From NCBI RefSeq assembly GCF_002797375.1, contig NZ_KZ454941.1, forward strand, positions 1,041,974 through 1,105,973: a DNA stretch of 64,000 nt, read 5' to 3'. Shown piece after piece: positions 8,109 through 17,023 of the stretch; the first letter of the stretch is position 1; every line of letters starts with the position of its first letter. Made by a program: the position numbers and the translations under genes. The stretch comes from Bacillus sp. FJAT-42315. Its GTDB lineage: Bacteria > Bacillota > Bacilli > Bacillales > Domibacillaceae. The notes below the pieces were generated by a model, which saw nothing but the letters and a program-made list of their open reading frames with translations, had not been told where the DNA came from and made no database searches.

Positions 8109-8345
8109 TTAAAATACTTGTTCTACTTCTACTACGCCTGGAACTTCTTCAAGCAATGCGCGCTCGATGCCGGCTTTTAGTGTGATTGTTGAACTTGGGC
8201 AGCTACCGCATGCGCCTAGAAGGCGAAGCTTGACGATGCCATCCTCTATATCAACTAGTTCACAATCTCCGCCATCGCGAAGTAAAAATGGACGTAATTT
8301 ATCTAAGACTTCTTGTACTTGTGCAAGCATTTGTTCATCAGCCAT
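8109..8345 (-). CDS. yutI: NifU-like iron-sulphur scaffold YutI
   Basis: A 78-residue stand-alone NifU C-terminal (Nfu) domain. The CxxC cluster ligand is visible as GACGSCPSS near residue 49, preceded by [20 protein letters not shown]. Proteins of this type carry a [4Fe-4S] cluster between subunits and hand it to targets, possibly lipoyl synthase among them. The ATG at 8345 is supported by AAAGGAGTGG 6 nt upstream; the longer in-frame reading lacks this. Divergent from yuzD. Confidence 0.95.
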   Translation of the reverse strand: MADEQMLAQVQEVLDKLRPFLLRDGGDCELVDIEDGIVKLRLLGACGSCPSSTITLKAGIERALLEEVPGVVEVEQVF

Positions 8346-8484
8346 TTCAATCCACTCCTTTCTCATACTGTTCTTATTATAATGATTATAAATAAAAAAA
8401 TCCATTGATTGATAAACATTTTCATATCGAAGTTGATGGATTTTCGATAAAATAAAGTGAAACTTCAATCAGTGAGGGGATTAT

Positions 8485-8820
8485 ATGGGAAATATTGTAG
8501 AGATTGTTGTATATGGAACGGAACAACTTTGTGCGAGTTGTGTCAATTTGCCTTCCTCTAAAGAAACGTATGAATGGCTAGAGGCGGCTATTTCACGAAA
8601 ATATCCGAAACAGCCATTTTCGATTAGTTATGTTGATATTTTTTCACCGCCGGAGGATGAAGAGAAAAAAGCATTTGCTGAGCGAGTCGTGGAAGAAGAT
8701 ATGTTCTATCCGGTTGTGCTTGTTGAAGGGGAAATTGTTGGAGAAGGCAATCCGAAATTAAAGACTGTCTATGCTGAAATGGAGAAATACGGATATCAAA
8801 GTGAAGATCGAGAAGGTTGA
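8485..8820 (+). CDS. yuzD: YuzD-family thioredoxin-like protein (DUF1462)
   Basis: A 111-residue protein with a thioredoxin-like start (IVVYGTEQLCASCVNLPSSKETYEWLEAAI). It has a CxxC pair at about residues 17-20 of the Bacilli YuzD type. It has no signal peptide, so it acts in the cytosol. It is divergent from the Nfu gene yutI, and this pairing is conserved in B. subtilis, which suggests but does not prove a link to iron-sulphur or redox work. ATG at 8485 follows GTGAGGGG. Confidence 0.82.
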   Translation: MGNIVEIVVYGTEQLCASCVNLPSSKETYEWLEAAISRKYPKQPFSISYVDIFSPPEDEEKKAFAERVVEEDMFYPVVLVEGEIVGEGNPKLKTVYAEMEKYGYQSEDREG

Positions 8821-8841
8821 GCCATCCGCTCAACCTTTTTT
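8811..8841 (+). terminator. Terminator of yuzD
   Basis: AAGGTTGA/TCAACCTT stem with a T tract at the end of yuzD; it isolates the gab promoter from upstream transcription. Confidence 0.88.
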
Positions 8842-8877
8842 AAGTCATTTTTGGTTTATACAATTCATTTTTGACTT
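8842..8877 (+). promoter_or_regulatory. Candidate upstream activating site for gabT
   Basis: AAGTCA (8842-8847) and TGACTT (8872-8877) form an inverted repeat, each arm next to ATTTTTG, about 55-90 bp before the sigma-54 promoter. That is the normal place for the enhancer of a sigma-54 activator. GabR is the obvious candidate, but binding is inferred only. Confidence 0.45.
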
Positions 8878-8930
8878 ATTTTTAAATTCTCTTTATTCCA
8901 AAAAGATTGATTTTTTGCCCTTTTCGAAGT

Positions 8931-8946
8931 TGGCACGCTTTTTGCA
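8931..8946 (+). promoter_or_regulatory. Sigma-54 promoter of gabT
   Basis: TGGCAC-GCTTT-TTGCA matches the -24/-12 consensus TGGCAC-N5-TTGCW at every defined position. It lies 42 bp before the gabT start, giving a short leader. A sigma-54-type activator gene follows gabT. Confidence 0.93.
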
Positions 8947-8987
8947 TTTATAAATATGAATCTACAAGCAAAGAAGGAGAAATGAAC

Positions 8988-10346
8988 ATGACTAGAAAAT
9001 TTGCTAAAGTAACTGGTGCTCTACCAGGTCCAAAATCGAAAGCGTTATTAGAAAGAAGACAAGCGGCGGTTGTTCGAGGTGTTTCTAACGGCGTACCTAG
9101 CTTTGCAGCTAAAGCAGAAGGCGCTTTAATTACAGACGTAGATGGAAATACATTTATCGATTTCGTTGGTGCAATTGGTACAATGAACGTTGGACATTGC
9201 CATCCGAAAGTTAAAGAAGCAATTCATAAACAAGTGGATGAATATATTCACCCTGGATTTAACGTTATGATGTATGAGCCATACATTGAGCTATGTGAAA
9301 AATTAATCGACCTTGCACCTGGTGATCATGAAAAGCAAGCAATTCTTTTCAACAGTGGGGCAGAAGCAGTTGAGAATGCGGTGAAAGTCGCTCGTAAATA
9401 TACAAAACGTACAGGCGTTATTTCTTTCTCTCGTGCCTACCATGGTCGTACATTGTTAACAATGACAATGACAAGTAAAGTAAAGCCTTATAAATATGAA
9501 TTTGGTCCATTTGCACCAGAAGTATACAAAGCTCCATTCCCTTACACTTACCGTCGTCCAGAAGGCACAACAGAAGAGCAATATGTTGACTCTGTTATTA
9601 GCCAATTTGAAGATTTCTTCGTGAACGATGTAGCTCCTGAAAGCGTAGCAGCTGTCATTATGGAGCCAGTACAAGGGGAAGGTGGATTCATTCCAGCTCC
9701 ACAAAAATTCATCGAAGCAGTATACGCTATCTGTAAAAAGCACGGCATTCTTTTCATTGCTGACGAAATTCAAACTGGATTTGGTCGTACAGGTAAACAA
9801 TTTGCTATCGAGCATTTCGGTATCGTGCCTGACTTAATGACGGTATCTAAATCAATGGCTGCTGGTGTGCCAATCAGTGGTTTAATCGGCCGCAAAGAAG
9901 TGATGGAGGCAGCTGCTCCTGGTGAGCTTGGTGGAACATATTCTGGTAGCCCACTTGGATGTGCAGCAGCATTAGCGGTGATCGACATCATGGAAGAAGA
10001 AAAAATTAACGAGCGTGGCGCTGTTTTAGGTCAACTAGTGATGGATCGCTTAAGCCAATTAGCTGAAAAATATGAGGCAATCGGTGAAATTCGTGGTCTA
10101 GGTTCAATGGTAGCAGTTGAACTTGTTAAAGACCGTACAACAAAAGAGCCAAACAAAGAATTAACAAATGCAATCATCGCTGAAGCGAACAATCGCGGAT
10201 TACTTATCATTAGCGCGGGTGCTTACGGTAACGTTCTACGTTTCTTAATGCCACTTGTGATTACAGATGAGCAAGTAGCTGAAGGATTAGAGATTCTTGA
10301 AGAAGCATTTGAAGTAGCAGTTTCTGCAGTAACAGTTCAAGCTTAA
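8988..10346 (+). CDS. gabT: 4-aminobutyrate aminotransferase GabT
   Basis: A PLP-dependent class-III aminotransferase of 452 residues that moves the amino group of GABA to 2-oxoglutarate, giving succinate semialdehyde and glutamate. Visible are the cofactor-phosphate segment NSGAEAVENAVKVARKYT, FIADEIQTGFGRTGK with the PLP-binding Asp, and the Schiff-base lysine in VSKSMAAGVPISG. The ATG at 8988 is preferred over the ATG at 8982 because GGAG lies 8 nt before it. It is first in gabT-gabR-gabD, behind a sigma-54 promoter. The enzyme could also accept 5-aminovalerate. Confidence 0.93.
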   Translation: MTRKFAKVTGALPGPKSKALLERRQAAVVRGVSNGVPSFAAKAEGALITDVDGNTFIDFVGAIGTMNVGHCHPKVKEAIHKQVDEYIHPGFNVMMYEPYIELCEKLIDLAPGDHEKQAILFNSGAEAVENAVKVARKYTKRTGVISFSRAYHGRTLLTMTMTSKVKPYKYEFGPFAPEVYKAPFPYTYRRPEGTTEEQYVDSVISQFEDFFVNDVAPESVAAVIMEPVQGEGGFIPAPQKFIEAVYAICKKHGILFIADEIQTGFGRTGKQFAIEHFGIVPDLMTVSKSMAAGVPISGLIGRKEVMEAAAPGELGGTYSGSPLGCAAALAVIDIMEEEKINERGAVLGQLVMDRLSQLAEKYEAIGEIRGLGSMVAVELVKDRTTKEPNKELTNAIIAEANNRGLLIISAGAYGNVLRFLMPLVITDEQVAEGLEILEEAFEVAVSAVTVQA

Positions 10347-10379
10347 TAGAGCAACTAGTTTATCTCCCGATTGTATTTT

Positions 10380-10388
10380 TGCTATAAT
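10380..10388 (+). promoter_or_regulatory. Extended -10 promoter of gabR
   Basis: TGCTATAAT is a perfect extended -10 (TGnTATAAT) 32 bp before the gabR start; the -35 region is poor. It suggests constitutive sigma-A expression of the activator, separate from the sigma-54 promoter of gabT. Confidence 0.6.
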
Positions 10389-10419
10389 GGAGAGAAATAT
10401 GGTCGGGAGGAAGTTTGCT

Positions 10420-11778
10420 ATGACTACATCTCATGATTCTGTACGGGAAGAATTGTTTGATATTTTCGAATCGTCTTTCGATGAAATTTTGGTGACAGAT
10501 GCCGAAGGGTACGTTACTCGTGTGAATTCGACGTGCCGAAAAAACTACGAGCAATCAGCTGGCGATTTAGTCGGTAAGCATGTGAAAGAGTTAGAGAAGA
10601 TGGGGCTTTTCTACCCATCAGCAACACCACAAGTAATCGAAAAAAAACAGCCAATTGAGCTGTTTCAAATGTCTAATTCCGGCCGGTACTATCATGTACG
10701 TACAAGGCCGGTTTTTAATCTAGATGGATCTTTAAAAAGTGTCATTAGTTATTCTCGCGATTTGACGGAGATTATTCAGCTCAGAAATAAGATCGAAGAA
10801 ATGGAAGACCAGCTTGCTACCTATAAAAAAGATTTGAATGAGCCGCTCGAAGTAGAGGGGCTGATTTCAAAAAGTGAGCAAATGGGCAAAGTGATGATGC
10901 TTGCACGCAAAATTGCCAAAGTCAACTCGACCGTTTTGCTGCTCGGGGAAACAGGTGTAGGAAAAAGTAGAATCGTTCGTTCGATCCATCAATTAAGCGA
11001 TCGAAAAGATCAAGTACTCAATGAAATTAATTGTGCCGCTTTGCCTGAACAATTAATTGAGTCAGAGTTATTTGGGTACGAAGGTGGTACGTTTACTGGG
11101 GCTTTTCGTGAAGGTAAAAAAGGGTTGATTGAGCTATCTAATAATGGGATTCTTTTTTTAGATGAAGTGGGAGAGCTTCCATTAACGGCGCAAGGAAAAT
11201 TGCTTCATGTGCTGCAGGACAAACAAATTCGTCCTGTCGGGGCGAGTCAACCGATTACATTAAATTTGCGAATCATTGCCGCAACGAATAAAGATCTGAA
11301 GAAAATGGCGGAGCAAGGGAGTTTTAGACGGGATTTATACTACCGTTTAAACGTCGTACCGATTCATATCCCGCCATTACGAGAACGAGAAGAAGATATT
11401 ATTCCGTTAACTTACCATTTTCTCGATTACTTCAATGAACTATATAATAGCCATGTTCATTTCTCTCCGAAAGTATTAAATGCTTTTTTAAATTATGAAT
11501 GGAGAGGGAACATTCGCGAATTAGAAAATATGGTCGAACGGCTAGTCGTGACGAATGATGAAGTGGTGACGTTAAATGACTTGCCGCTTGAAATGGTGCA
11601 GCAGGAATTAACGGAGAAGGGGACAACTCTTCCAGAAATACTGGAAGAAGTAGAACGGAAAATGGTGGTTGAAGCGTATGGGAAATTTTCATCCACTTAT
11701 AAAATCGCAAAAGCACTCGGAATTAGTCAATCCTCAGCCGCTCGAAAAGTAAAGAAATATGTTGAGGACGAGGAATAA
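10420..11778 (+). CDS. gabR: Sigma-54-dependent activator of GABA catabolism (GabR type)
   Basis: A 452-residue bacterial enhancer-binding protein. An N-terminal PAS domain (about 15-120; SSFDEILVTDAEGYVTRVNSTC) should be the sensor. The AAA+ domain follows: Walker A GETGVGKS, the sigma-54 contact loop as GTFTGA, Walker B GILFLDEVGE and arginine fingers in RRDLYYRLNVVPIHIPPLRER. The C-terminal helix-turn-helix is TYKIAKALGISQSSAARKVKKY. The B. thuringiensis gab cluster has the same plan with a sigma-54 activator named GabR, unrelated to the MocR-type GabR of B. subtilis. The ATG at 10420 has GGGAGG upstream. The ligand is probably GABA or its semialdehyde; this is inference. Confidence 0.88.
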   Translation: MTTSHDSVREELFDIFESSFDEILVTDAEGYVTRVNSTCRKNYEQSAGDLVGKHVKELEKMGLFYPSATPQVIEKKQPIELFQMSNSGRYYHVRTRPVFNLDGSLKSVISYSRDLTEIIQLRNKIEEMEDQLATYKKDLNEPLEVEGLISKSEQMGKVMMLARKIAKVNSTVLLLGETGVGKSRIVRSIHQLSDRKDQVLNEINCAALPEQLIESELFGYEGGTFTGAFREGKKGLIELSNNGILFLDEVGELPLTAQGKLLHVLQDKQIRPVGASQPITLNLRIIAATNKDLKKMAEQGSFRRDLYYRLNVVPIHIPPLREREEDIIPLTYHFLDYFNELYNSHVHFSPKVLNAFLNYEWRGNIRELENMVERLVVTNDEVVTLNDLPLEMVQQELTEKGTTLPEILEEVERKMVVEAYGKFSSTYKIAKALGISQSSAARKVKKYVEDEE

Positions 11779-11813
11779 AGATTTGTGATCGGCAACAAGA
11801 AGGGGGAGCAAAA

Positions 11814-13238
11814 ATGAAAAACTGGAAAATGTATATTAATGGTGAGTGGATCGACAATGAAAAGAAGATTGAAGTTGTCAATCCAGCGATCAATGAAGTG
11901 ATTGCCACTGTACCAGAAGGTGGTAGAGAAGAAGCGGAGCAAGCTGCAACAGCTGCATATGAAGCACTTAAAACATGGTCAAAGCTAACAGCTCTTGAAC
12001 GTGCTCATTATTTAAACGAGTGGTATCGCTTAGTTGATGAGAATAAAGAAGAAATCGGCAAAATTATGACTCAAGAGCAAGGAAAGCCACTTCCAGAAGC
12101 GATTGGCGAAGTAGGCTATGCGAACAGCTTTATTTCTTGGTATGCTGAAGAAGGAAAGCGTATTTACGGAGAAACGATTCCAGCTTCTCATCCACGTAAG
12201 CGTCTATTTGTGCAAAAAGAGCCAGTCGGTGTTATTGCGGCGATCACGCCTTGGAATTTTCCAGCGGCAATGATTACGAGAAAAGTGGCACCAGCACTTG
12301 CAGCGGGTTGTACAGCGGTGATCAAGCCAGCTGAACAAACACCATTGACAGCGATTCGCTTAGTCGAATTAGCGGAAGAAGCGGGCATTCCTAAAGGGGT
12401 TATTAACCTTGTCACAGGTGATCCGAAAGCGATTGGTGAGGCGTGGATGAAAGATGGCCGCGTTCGCAAAATCTCTTTCACTGGTTCAACAGAAGTAGGA
12501 AAGCTATTAATGCGCGGAGCAGCAGATACGATGAAAAAAGTATCATTTGAATTAGGTGGACACGCACCATTTATCGTGACAGCGAATGCCAATGTTGAAA
12601 AAGCGGCGCAAAATTTAATCGCTTCTAAATTCCGTAATGCGGGACAAACATGTGTATGTGCAAACCGCGTATACGTTCATGAATCCATCGAAGCGGAGTT
12701 TGCGGAAGCTTTCAAGCAAGAAGTAGCGAAGTTGAAAATGGGGAACGGCTTAGAAGAGGGCATTACAGTTGGCCCATTAATTGACGAGCAAGCAGTGGCG
12801 AAAGTCGTGAGCCAGCTAGAAGATGCGAAACAAAAAGGTGCCAACATTATTGCGGGTGGCAACGTGAGCGAAAATTTAAAAGGCTATTTCGTAGAGCCAA
12901 CGGTCATTACGAATGTAACGGATGATATGCTTTGTATGAACGAGGAGACGTTTGGCCCGTTAGCTCCTGTGACAACATATCAAACGACAGAAGAAGTCAT
13001 TGAACGTGCGAATAACTCTCCGTATGGCTTAGCTGCTTATGTATTTAGCGATAATATTACAGAAGCAATCGACATTGCTGAAGGACTAGAGTACGGAATT
13101 ATCGGCTTAAATGATGGTCTTCCATCTGTGGCACAAGCTCCATTTGGCGGCTATAAAGAAAGCGGTTTAGGTCGTGAAGGCGGTCATTACGGTATCGAGG
13201 AATATTTAGAAATCAAATACATTTCATTAGGACTATAA
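11814..13238 (+). CDS. gabD: Succinate-semialdehyde dehydrogenase GabD
   Basis: An aldehyde dehydrogenase of 474 residues that oxidises succinate semialdehyde to succinate with NAD(P). The fold landmarks are ITPWNFPAAMITRKVAPALAAGC (cofactor pocket), FTGSTEVGK, the catalytic Glu in ELGGHAPFIV and the catalytic Cys in NAGQTCVCANR. The second cysteine two residues later is common in bacterial GabD enzymes. ATG at 11814 follows AAGGGGGAGC, 35 bp after gabR, so it is probably co-transcribed with gabT and gabR. Together with GabT it completes GABA conversion to succinate. Confidence 0.93.
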   Translation: MKNWKMYINGEWIDNEKKIEVVNPAINEVIATVPEGGREEAEQAATAAYEALKTWSKLTALERAHYLNEWYRLVDENKEEIGKIMTQEQGKPLPEAIGEVGYANSFISWYAEEGKRIYGETIPASHPRKRLFVQKEPVGVIAAITPWNFPAAMITRKVAPALAAGCTAVIKPAEQTPLTAIRLVELAEEAGIPKGVINLVTGDPKAIGEAWMKDGRVRKISFTGSTEVGKLLMRGAADTMKKVSFELGGHAPFIVTANANVEKAAQNLIASKFRNAGQTCVCANRVYVHESIEAEFAEAFKQEVAKLKMGNGLEEGITVGPLIDEQAVAKVVSQLEDAKQKGANIIAGGNVSENLKGYFVEPTVITNVTDDMLCMNEETFGPLAPVTTYQTTEEVIERANNSPYGLAAYVFSDNITEAIDIAEGLEYGIIGLNDGLPSVAQAPFGGYKESGLGREGGHYGIEEYLEIKYISLGL

Positions 13239-13240
13239 TG

Positions 13241-13271
13241 AAAAAAAGCATCCGTTGAGGATGCTTTTTTC
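13241..13271. terminator. Terminator of the gab cluster
   Basis: AAAAAAGCATCC/GGATGCTTTTTT stem directly after gabD; symmetrical enough to serve the convergent ger operon as well. Confidence 0.92.
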
Positions 13272-13272
13272 T

Positions 13273-13316
13273 TTCCAGTCCATACGTCGCTAGACAGCGC
13301 CTTGTGCTTTTCTTTA
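13273..13316. repeat. Partial copy of the dispersed stop-proximal element (locus 2)
   Basis: TTCCAGTCCATACGTCGCTA then GACAGCGCCTTGTGCTTTTC is a short copy of the element at 4650-5296. On the minus strand it starts a few nt after the gerC stop codon. The core hairpin reads CGCT-GTCT-AGCG. Confidence 0.75.
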
Positions 13317-14396
13317 TTATTCCACGATTCCTGTGTCCATGATTTCCACATTGATTTTAACATTAATGGGTGTTTCAGGGTATTGTTCATGCCACTGTTT
13401 CATGTTGAAGTTTCGGTGTTTACTCCGCACTTTTTCTCCGATTCCTAGTGGGTCTATTTGTAGTTTTTGTAGCTTTTTCACTACATCTTCAGATTGTTGC
13501 GTGACTTTTTCTGTCCATTGATCTTCGAGGTTTTTTACATCATTAGGTTTTTTGAGAGATATTCCAGAAGCATCGATAATTTGGCCTAATAAGGAAATTT
13601 CAATGGTTATTTTTGGTTCCTCTTTTGTGCCTGTAATGTGATATTTGACTTTAGAGGAGACGTTTTCAATCGCCATGTACTTTCCACTATCTAATTTTAC
13701 ATTGTAGGTGCCATTACTCGACTTTTCGTATAGCAACTTGAATAAATAGCTGTCTTTATAAGAAAGCGAGCCGACATAGCGGTCATCTTTAAAAAGAGCG
13801 AGTCCTTTCAGTTGAATGTGCTTTTTTCTTAAATTTAATAATGGAAGAAATGGATCTTGTCCTTCTCCATAATATTGAGATAAAAAGGAATGGAGGTTCG
13901 TGACAGGAATAATATCTTTTAAACCGTGATCCATTAAATCAGATAAATAACGTGAAGTAAGGACAGCGTTCGGAAACTTAAATGTCAACAGTTCTTCTGT
14001 AGAACTGGTGACAATCGCAAGGTGAATTCCTCTGCCGATATTAGGGTCACGGCTAAAAGGTTTAACAAGATGGAAGATTCCTTTCTTGGCCAAATCTTTG
14101 CTATATAAAATATCATTTAAACGACCGGCACTTAAAGGTTTTTGCGCCTCTGTTTGAAATAACTGTTTTACATTAGAGCTCGTATTTCCTGAAGTAGTAA
14201 AGGTAACATCCATTGGAGTGACATCTTCACCAGGTGGGAAGAAAGGAACAGAAGCGGTCGCTTTTAGCTGATCGTCTTCGGCTAAGTCATAGCCCACAGC
14301 AGAAATATGCAGCGTGTCTTCAAGAATCATAGGGACTAGTTTATAATTGGTGACTAATATGAGAATTAAAGCGCTCCAAAATAATATTTTTTTCAT
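13317..14396 (-). CDS. Ger(x)C-family spore germination protein
   Basis: A 359-residue GerAC/GerBC-type subunit of a nutrient germinant receptor, identified by position after gerB and by the domain layout: an N-terminal mixed domain up to about residue 200 and a C-terminal domain with NVKLDSGKYMAIENVSSKVKYHITGTKEEPKITIEI and DPLGIGEKVRSKH. Unusually, the N-terminus (MKKILFWSALILILVTNYK) has a hydrophobic segment but no lipobox cysteine and no CWD motif, so it is probably held by an uncleaved signal anchor. It overlaps the upstream gerB by 4 bp. It lacks an adjacent gerD. Confidence 0.82.
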   Translation of the reverse strand: MKKILFWSALILILVTNYKLVPMILEDTLHISAVGYDLAEDDQLKATASVPFFPPGEDVTPMDVTFTTSGNTSSNVKQLFQTEAQKPLSAGRLNDILYSKDLAKKGIFHLVKPFSRDPNIGRGIHLAIVTSSTEELLTFKFPNAVLTSRYLSDLMDHGLKDIIPVTNLHSFLSQYYGEGQDPFLPLLNLRKKHIQLKGLALFKDDRYVGSLSYKDSYLFKLLYEKSSNGTYNVKLDSGKYMAIENVSSKVKYHITGTKEEPKITIEISLLGQIIDASGISLKKPNDVKNLEDQWTEKVTQQSEDVVKKLQKLQIDPLGIGEKVRSKHRNFNMKQWHEQYPETPINVKINVEIMDTGIVE

Positions 14397-15493
14397 GATT
14401 TTCTCCTCAATTTATCACTTATCATTTGAAAAAAGTAAACGAAAGGGATGTATCCATAGAAAACATATAATCCAACATTCCCTGTGGAAGTAATTAATTG
14501 ATTAATGGCTTGTCGATCTGTCAAGGAAACAACCGCCACAAAAAGCAAGATCACAAGGATCATCACCCCATGCTTTTGTTTGATGTTGAATAATTGCTTC
14601 ATTCCTCGCGATGCCGCCCATGTGTATAAACACATATTCGGAAGTATTACTAATAACCAAATCGCAATTCCCGCATACTCGAATCGTTCAACAAAAGGCA
14701 AGTTCACTACTTTCCATAAAGTTAACGTGCCCCAAATAGTATTCGATAATTGCCAATGACTGAAATATAAGAGAGACACAAGCATAGTGAATAAATAGAT
14801 GAAGGTGCTATATGCAATTCCATATTGTGCCCATTTGTGCGAACTTTCGGCGTTTTTTAGAAAAGGATAAAAGAAAAAAAGGGTCTCAAAGCCTCCATAG
14901 CTAAAGGCCATTTCTTTTGAGCCAGCAAGGATGTCAGTTAGTGAGTGGTCGAAAACTGGCTGCAAATAAGAAAAGTTAGCTTCTTTCAGTGGAAACCAAT
15001 ACATTAACAGTAAAGGTAAAGTAATGAGGAAAGTGAGCAAGCAAAGCCCAACATTTACTCGAAATCCACTGCTGACATAAAGGTATACTAGCGCAAATAA
15101 AATGAGTGCCATATACCATGTTTCTAGTTGAGGGAACATCCAAATTTGAATGATTTCTATATATTCACGGGCAATCGTAATACAAAGAGATAGTAAATAC
15201 AGCATTAAAGCTATACTCAAAATACTACCAATCCACTTACCGAACAGCTCTCGATGAATGATAGTAATATCATTTTTGCCTTTATTTAATACTTGATAAG
15301 CCATCCATAACACAATGTGGATAGATAGACCGGTGATGATTACGGAAATCCAGGCATCATGACCAGTTGCTTTAGCAACAGCACGCTGAAATCCGAGCAC
15401 ACCCACCCCGATTTGCATCGAAGTAATGATGTAAAAAGCGAAATAAGGAGAGACTTTATGACTTTCTGCTGGTAATGGTATCACACGATTCAC
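14393..15493 (-). CDS. GerB-type germinant receptor transporter subunit (copy 1)
   Basis: A 366-residue integral membrane protein with about ten hydrophobic helices, of the spore-germination branch of the APC amino-acid transporter superfamily. It starts SHKVSPYFAFYIITSMQIGVGVLGFQR, where the unwound first helix carries the usual substrate-site glycines. It is highly similar to the second gerB at 17024-18121, including the identical stretch IWMFPQLETWYMALILF, so the two arose by recent tandem duplication. It follows gerA by 13 bp and overlaps gerC. It should sit in the inner spore membrane and bind a nutrient germinant. Confidence 0.9.
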   Translation of the reverse strand: MNRVIPLPAESHKVSPYFAFYIITSMQIGVGVLGFQRAVAKATGHDAWISVIITGLSIHIVLWMAYQVLNKGKNDITIIHRELFGKWIGSILSIALMLYLLSLCITIAREYIEIIQIWMFPQLETWYMALILFALVYLYVSSGFRVNVGLCLLTFLITLPLLLMYWFPLKEANFSYLQPVFDHSLTDILAGSKEMAFSYGGFETLFFFYPFLKNAESSHKWAQYGIAYSTFIYLFTMLVSLLYFSHWQLSNTIWGTLTLWKVVNLPFVERFEYAGIAIWLLVILPNMCLYTWAASRGMKQLFNIKQKHGVMILVILLFVAVVSLTDRQAINQLITSTGNVGLYVFYGYIPFVYFFQMISDKLRRKS

Positions 15494-15506
15494 CTCCGAT
15501 TAACAA

Positions 15507-17009
15507 CTATTCATCAATGTCACGATCATGTTTTGGCGGGGGTTGTTTAGCAAAGCGTTCAGGCTGATCCGGTCTTGCTTGTAATGGACGCATACGTTGT
15601 TGGTCAAAAGGAAGTCGGAATAGGGCGTCCTTTAAATCGGCTCGGCGCAATGGGAAAATCGGTTCCAAAAATGGTCGGCCTAGAGAAGAAAGGTTAAGCA
15701 TGTGCATTAATAGAAAAGCTAAACAAACCGTGATCCCCAGCAAACCAAGAAATTGCGCAAACAGTAAAAAAGGAAATCGAATGAAGCGGATCGCATAACT
15801 CACTTGGTAGATTGGCGTTGTGAACGAAGCGAGTGCACTTAACGCGACGATAATTAATAGTACGTTACTCGTTAGTCCTGCTTGCACGGCTGCTGTTCCA
15901 ATGACAATCCCACCAACGATCCCGATCGTTTGACCAACTTTTGTCGGAAGTCGTGCTCCTGCTTCTCGTAATAGTTCAATCGTTAGCTCCAAAACAAGTG
16001 CTTCTAATATAGGAGGAAACGGAATACCGCTTCGAGAAGACACTAGCGTATTTAACAAATCTTGTGGAATCATTTCATAATGGTAAGTTAATACGGCCAC
16101 ATAAGCTGGTGTAGATAACACCGAGAAAATAACCGCAAACACACGAATTAACCGAAAGAAGGAAGCGACATTCCACGTATAAAAATAATCTTCAAACGCA
16201 GAAAAAAATTCAATGAGCGTTGTTGGTGCGAGTAAGACGTGAGGTGATCCATCTACTAAAATGGCAATTTTTCCTTCAGCTAAAGCACTTCCAACTCGAT
16301 CTGGTCGCTCTGTATCAATAATTTGTGGGAAAAGTGAGTTTTTATTATCAGTGATCATTTGCATGATAAAAGAGCTGTCAGGAATGTGGTCGTATTCAAT
16401 CGCTTGAATTCTTTGAATGACCGTATTGATATTTTCTTCGTTAGCAATTCCTTTAATATAGGCGACCTTTACCCTTGTCTTAGACAATGTTCCAACGACC
16501 ATTTCCTTCATTTGTAGCTCAGGGATCGGCAGACGTTTTCGTACCAGATTGACGTTCGTATCAAGCGCCTCAACGAAAGCTTCTTTAGGACCAATGACCG
16601 TATATTCTGTTTCCGGGATAGCAACTTGCCTTTTCTCCAAAGCTAAAGCGGGAACTAAAAGACAAGCAGAACTTTGTTGTTTTTCATGAAAAACAACATG
16701 ACCCTTCATCAATTTATCTTTAATATCTGTAATATTTGCTGTTATGATTAAGTCCTCAATTGGTAATTTCTCTTTAATTGCTTGTAAATCCGTTAGTTTT
16801 TTATCAGCAAGCTTGGCTAGAATGTTTTGATGCACTGTATCCGGATTAATGAGTGTTTTATAAAAGGAAATAAAAAAAGGAGAATCGTCTTGCAGACGAA
16901 ACGTAAGAAAATCACTGGATTCTTCGCAAAGCATAAGCAATTGACCAAATTCTGTTTTTCTAAAAGATAATTGGTTTCGTTTAAATAGATTTTTCAAAAA
17001 ACCGTTCAT
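15507..17009 (-). CDS. GerA-type germinant receptor subunit
   Basis: A 500-residue GerA-family subunit. A cytosolic N-terminal region (about 1-250) ends with IAILVDGSPHVLLAPTTLIEFF, followed by about five to six membrane helices (FSVLSTPAYVAVLTYHYEMIPQDLL, GGIVIGTAAVQAGLTSNVLLIIVALSALASFTTPIYQ) and a Pro/basic tail KQPPPKHDRDIDE. GerA subunits form pentameric ion channels in the spore inner membrane that open on germinant binding. GGAG touches the first ATG, so the true start may be the TTG four codons in. It is flanked by one gerB on each side. Confidence 0.92.
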   Translation of the reverse strand: MNGFLKNLFKRNQLSFRKTEFGQLLMLCEESSDFLTFRLQDDSPFFISFYKTLINPDTVHQNILAKLADKKLTDLQAIKEKLPIEDLIITANITDIKDKLMKGHVVFHEKQQSSACLLVPALALEKRQVAIPETEYTVIGPKEAFVEALDTNVNLVRKRLPIPELQMKEMVVGTLSKTRVKVAYIKGIANEENINTVIQRIQAIEYDHIPDSSFIMQMITDNKNSLFPQIIDTERPDRVGSALAEGKIAILVDGSPHVLLAPTTLIEFFSAFEDYFYTWNVASFFRLIRVFAVIFSVLSTPAYVAVLTYHYEMIPQDLLNTLVSSRSGIPFPPILEALVLELTIELLREAGARLPTKVGQTIGIVGGIVIGTAAVQAGLTSNVLLIIVALSALASFTTPIYQVSYAIRFIRFPFLLFAQFLGLLGITVCLAFLLMHMLNLSSLGRPFLEPIFPLRRADLKDALFRLPFDQQRMRPLQARPDQPERFAKQPPPKHDRDIDE

Positions 17010-17023
17010 CTCCTTTCATATCA

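Noticed and set aside
9456-9815. Minus-strand 119-codon frame within gabT
   Set aside because: A shadow frame of a highly conserved aminotransferase gene; cysteine- and phenylalanine-rich composition is typical of antisense reading.
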